Assembly (NCBI GenBank): GCA_019321725.1
Contig: CM033114.1
Span: forward strand, 17,960,278-18,024,277
Reading direction: 5' to 3'
DNA from: Paulownia fortunei
Lineage: Eukaryota; Streptophyta; Magnoliopsida; Lamiales; Paulowniaceae
Length of the DNA stretch: 64,000 bases
Positions 60,891 through 64,000 of this stretch are shown here, piece after piece. The translations under genes were made by a program, and so were the position numbers. The stretch's first letter is position 1. Each line of letters starts with the position of its first letter. The notes beneath the pieces were generated by a model. The model saw nothing but the letters and a program-made list of their open reading frames with translations, was not told where the DNA came from and searched no databases.

Positions 60891-60999
60891 AAAAATTTTA
60901 AACAAGTGAAGATTAATATTCTATTGTTGGATGCAATCAAGCAAGTTCCACCTTATGCCAAATTTTTGAAAGATTATGTACAATCAAAAGAAAACATCA

Positions 61000-61420
61000 T
61001 GTACAAAAGAAGACATTTTTAACTGAAAGTGTCAGTTTAATCATTCAACAATTCACTCCACCCAAGTACAAAGATCCAGGTTGTCCAACCATTTCATGTA
61101 TCATAGGAAATACTAGAATAGAGCATGCTTTGCTTGATCTTGGTGCTAGTGTAAATCTTCTACCTTTCTCAGTTTATGAACAGTTAGGTTTGGGAGAACT
61201 TAAAACAACTTATGTTGTACTCCAACTAGCTGCCCGCTTGATTAAAGTTCCGAAGGGAATAGTAGAAGATGTGTTGGTACAAATTAATAAGTTTTACTTT
61301 TCAGTTGATTTTATTATTTTGGACACAGAGCCTGTTGCACAAACACATACACAAATTCCTATTATTTTTTGGGTCGTCTTTTTCTTGCAACTTCAAATGT
61401 TTTGATCAATTGTAAAAATG
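61000..61420 (+). pseudogene. A3 aspartic protease
   Basis: DLGAS at 61136-61150, followed by VNLLPFSVYEQLGL and GIVEDVLVQINKFYF, without the stop seen in A1. A one-base insertion near 61366 breaks the C-terminal GRxFLAT part, which continues in another frame at 61369. Confidence 0.8.
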
Positions 61421-63300
61421 GTATTTTGAAGTTATTATTTGGAAATCTGACTTTGGAACTAAATGTGTTTAATGTTTGTATGCAATCTGCAGAAGATGTC
61501 GAAGTACAGAAAGTGGATTCAATTGAGGAACTTGTTCATGAATACTTTACTACTACTAACTCTTCAGATTCTTTGGAGACTTGTTTTGAAAGTGAAAGTA
61601 TTTGTAAAAAGGCACACACTAATACTATCTCTGAATTTTTGCAGGTACAAGAAAAATATTTTTGGAAGCCAAGGTTCGAAGAACTTTCATCATCAATAGT
61701 AAAATCTATTCCATCAAGTATTAAAGCTCCCGTGGTTGATTTGAAACCTTTGCTAGTTAATTTGAAATACTCTTTCTTGGGTGAGAATGATACTTTTTCA
61801 GTAATAATTTCTTCCAAACTCGATGCATCTCAAAAAGGTAAGTTGATCAAAACTCTGAAAATGCATAAGAATGCTTTAGGATGGACCATTGATGATATTA
61901 AAGGTATTAATCATTTCATTTGCACACATAACATCTATCTAGAGAAAAATGCTAAATCTTTTAGTGAAATGCAACGAAAGTTAAATCCTAATATGAAAGA
62001 AGTAGTGAGAAATGAAGTCATTAAACTCTTAGATAATGGAATCATTTATTCTATTTTTGGTAGCAAATGGGTAAGTCCTACTCAAGTTGTACCTAAGAAA
62101 TCTAGAGTTACTGTAGTTAAGAATGAAAATAATGAATTAATTCCAACTAGGACTATTACTAGTTGGTGAATCTGCATTGACTATAGAAAACTCAACTCAA
62201 TTACTAGAAAAGATCATTTTCCATTACTTTTCATGGATCAAATTTTAGAAAGAGTTACAGGACACGAATTTTTTTACTTTTTAGATAGATATTTTGGGTA
62301 TAATCATATTGCAATTGCACTTGAAAATCAAGAGAAAACAACTTTTACATGTCCTTTTAGTACTTTTGCATATCGAAGGATGCCTTTTGGATTATGTAAT
62401 GCACCAGCTACATTCCAACGATGCATGCTTAGTATTTTTAGTGACATGGTTGAATGTTCTCTTAAAGTCTTCATAGATGATTTTTTATTTTTGGTAATTC
62501 ATTTGATGATTGCTTATCTAATTTAGAAAAGATTTTGATTAGGTGTGAAGAAAAGAATCTTGTGCTCAATTGGGAGAAATGTCACTTCATGCTAACAACT
62601 AGTATTGGTCTTGGACACATTATTCATCAGAAGGTATTGAGGTTGACAAATCTAAAATTGAGTTAATTACCAATTTGCCAACACCAAAGACTGTGAAGGG
62701 GGTTAGATCATTTTTAGGACATGCTGGTTTTTATAGAAGATTTATCAAAGATTTTAGTATAATATCTAAACCTTTGTATAATCTTCTAACAAAAGGTACT
62801 ATTTTTGAATGGACTAAAAACTGTGAAAATGCTTTTGTTAAACTTAAAAGTATGCTTACGTCTGCTCCAATCATGCAGCTTCCAGATTGGATTTTACCTT
62901 TTTAAATAATGTGTGATGCTAGTGATTATACTGTTGTAGTTGTCTTGGGATAAAGAAAAGATAAGAAACCATATATTATTTACTATGCAAGTAAAACTTT
63001 AAATGGTGCTCAATTGAATTATACAACAATTGAAAAAGAATTACTTGCTGTAGTTTTTGCATTGGACAAATTTTGATCTTATCTTGTTGGCTCACCAATT
63101 GTTGTTTTCACTGATCATGCAATTTTGAAATATCTTTTGTCAAAAAAGAATGCTAAACCAAGACTGATTAGGTGGATTCTCTTACTCTAGGAATTTAATG
63201 TTACTATTCGAGATAAAAAGGGAGTAGAGAATATAATGGCTGATTATTTGTCGAGACTTATTTGTGATGACTCATTTCAAACCACACCTATTAATGACAC
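61421..63300 (+). pseudogene. A3 reverse transcriptase and RNase H
   Basis: 61369-62169 is open up to a TGA where the family has Trp-Gln. The same frame resumes and holds HEFFYFLDR, the PFGLCNAPATFQRCM box and an intact FIDD catalytic box (62470-62481). A base is lost near 62496. The thumb is at 62675-62905. RNase H ([31 protein letters not shown]) has stops near 62903, 62951 and 63075. Confidence 0.82.
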
Positions 63301-63359
63301 TTTCCCTGATGAATAACTATTTAATATTTCTATTTTACCTTAATTTGCTAACATTGTTA

Positions 63360-64000
63360 ATTTTCTTATGACAGGAAAGATGCCATCACATTGGAATTCT
63401 CAGGACAAAAAGAAGTTTTTAACTGGGTTAAATAATTTTATTGGGATGATTCATACCTATTCAAATATTGTCCGGATCAAATCTTTCCAAGATGTGTGCC
63501 TGATAATGAGATAGGTAATATTATTAAATTTTGTCATTCAAAAGCATGTGGTGGTCATTTTTGTGTAAAGAAAACTACTGCAAAAATCTTGTAATGTGGA
63601 TTTTATTGGTCAATTCTTTTTAAAGACACTTACACTTTCTGCAAAAGTTGTGAAAATTGTCAAAAGTTAGGGTCCCTTTCAAAGAGAAATATAATGCCCC
63701 TACATCCTATCTTAATGATTGAAATCTTTGACTGTTGGGTATTGATTTTATGGGGTTATTTCCATTATTATTTGGTTTTCTTTACATATTGGTTGCCATA
63801 GATTATGTTTTAAAATGGATCAAGGTAATTCCTTGTTGAAACAATAATCACAAAATAATGATAAATTTTTTGAAAGAAAATATTTTAAGTCGATTTGGAA
63901 TTCCTAAATCTATTATCAGTAATGGGGGAAAAATATTTTTGTAACAAAGTTTTCGGAACTTTAATGAAAAAATATGGAATCATATATAAAGTTGCAATCT
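63360..64000 (+). pseudogene. A3 integrase, truncated by the window end
   Basis: Zinc-binding part FCHSKACGGHFCVKKT and CKSCENCQKLG (the Cys pair is intact, unlike A1), then a core with GIDFMG-like text near 63738 and the second Asp region near 63920 altered to ISNGG. The DNA ends before the Glu. Confidence 0.75.

Larger units (their letters stand above)
57618..64000 (+). mobile_element. Athila-type element A3, 5' part (same family as A1)
   Basis: 5' LTR, PBS, gag, protease, RT, RNase H and integrase in the same order and wording as A1. The window ends inside the integrase core, so the post-integrase region, where A1 has its captured LOG, cannot be seen. Stops are fewer than in A1 in the protease and RT, but still present. 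Confidence 0.88.

Overview
This is about 64 kb of nuclear DNA from a flowering plant, most likely a eudicot. The reasons are P-class pentatricopeptide repeat (PPR) sequences of the restorer-of-fertility-like type, Ty3/gypsy elements of Athila type primed by plant tRNA-Asp, a Ty1/copia relic, a TRIM, a tRNA-derived SINE, TIR transposons and a very AT-rich background. I cannot name the species. I found no intact protein-coding gene, no tRNA or rRNA gene and no CRISPR array. Almost everything readable is a pseudogene or a mobile element.

Layout. 1-500 is an Athila gag relic. About 645-3935 is one arm of a segmental duplication: a scrap of copia 3' end, a PPR upstream region split by an 866-bp TIR element, and a PPR pseudogene. 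4581-5817 is a non-autonomous hAT-like element with a minisatellite core. 5826-9224 is non-coding and holds two degenerate tandem arrays. 9225-15724 is the first block of a large non-coding AT-rich repeat family that ends in a Helitron-like hairpin. A 100-N assembly gap follows at 16138-16237. 16238-20600 is repeat debris.

20607-38430 is a decayed Athila element (called H here). It is split inside its protease by a second Athila element (called A1, 23478-35238), which has two LTRs of about 1.6 kb and a perfect 5-bp target duplication. Between its integrase and its 3' LTR, A1 carries an unidentified ORF and then an intronless, broken copy of a plant LONELY GUY (LOG) cytokinin-activating enzyme gene. 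This captured host gene is the most interesting object in the window. 38431-42300 holds env-region and gag relics of further Athila-type elements.

44140-51340 is a second AT-rich block, partly inverted. It contains a minus-strand TRIM, a perfect 175-bp tandem duplication and a small PPR relic. 51430-52500 is a copia pol relic. 54146-55973 is the second PPR pseudogene, followed by a SINE with a 13-bp target duplication. 57618-64000 is the 5' part of another member of the A1 family (called A3), cut by the window end; whether it carries LOG cannot be seen.

The two PPR pseudogenes descend from one gene but carry different inactivating lesions, and their RNA-recognition residues differ, as expected of restorer-like PPR evolution. 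All statements come from reading the sequence; similarity to families is judged from motifs, not from a database search.
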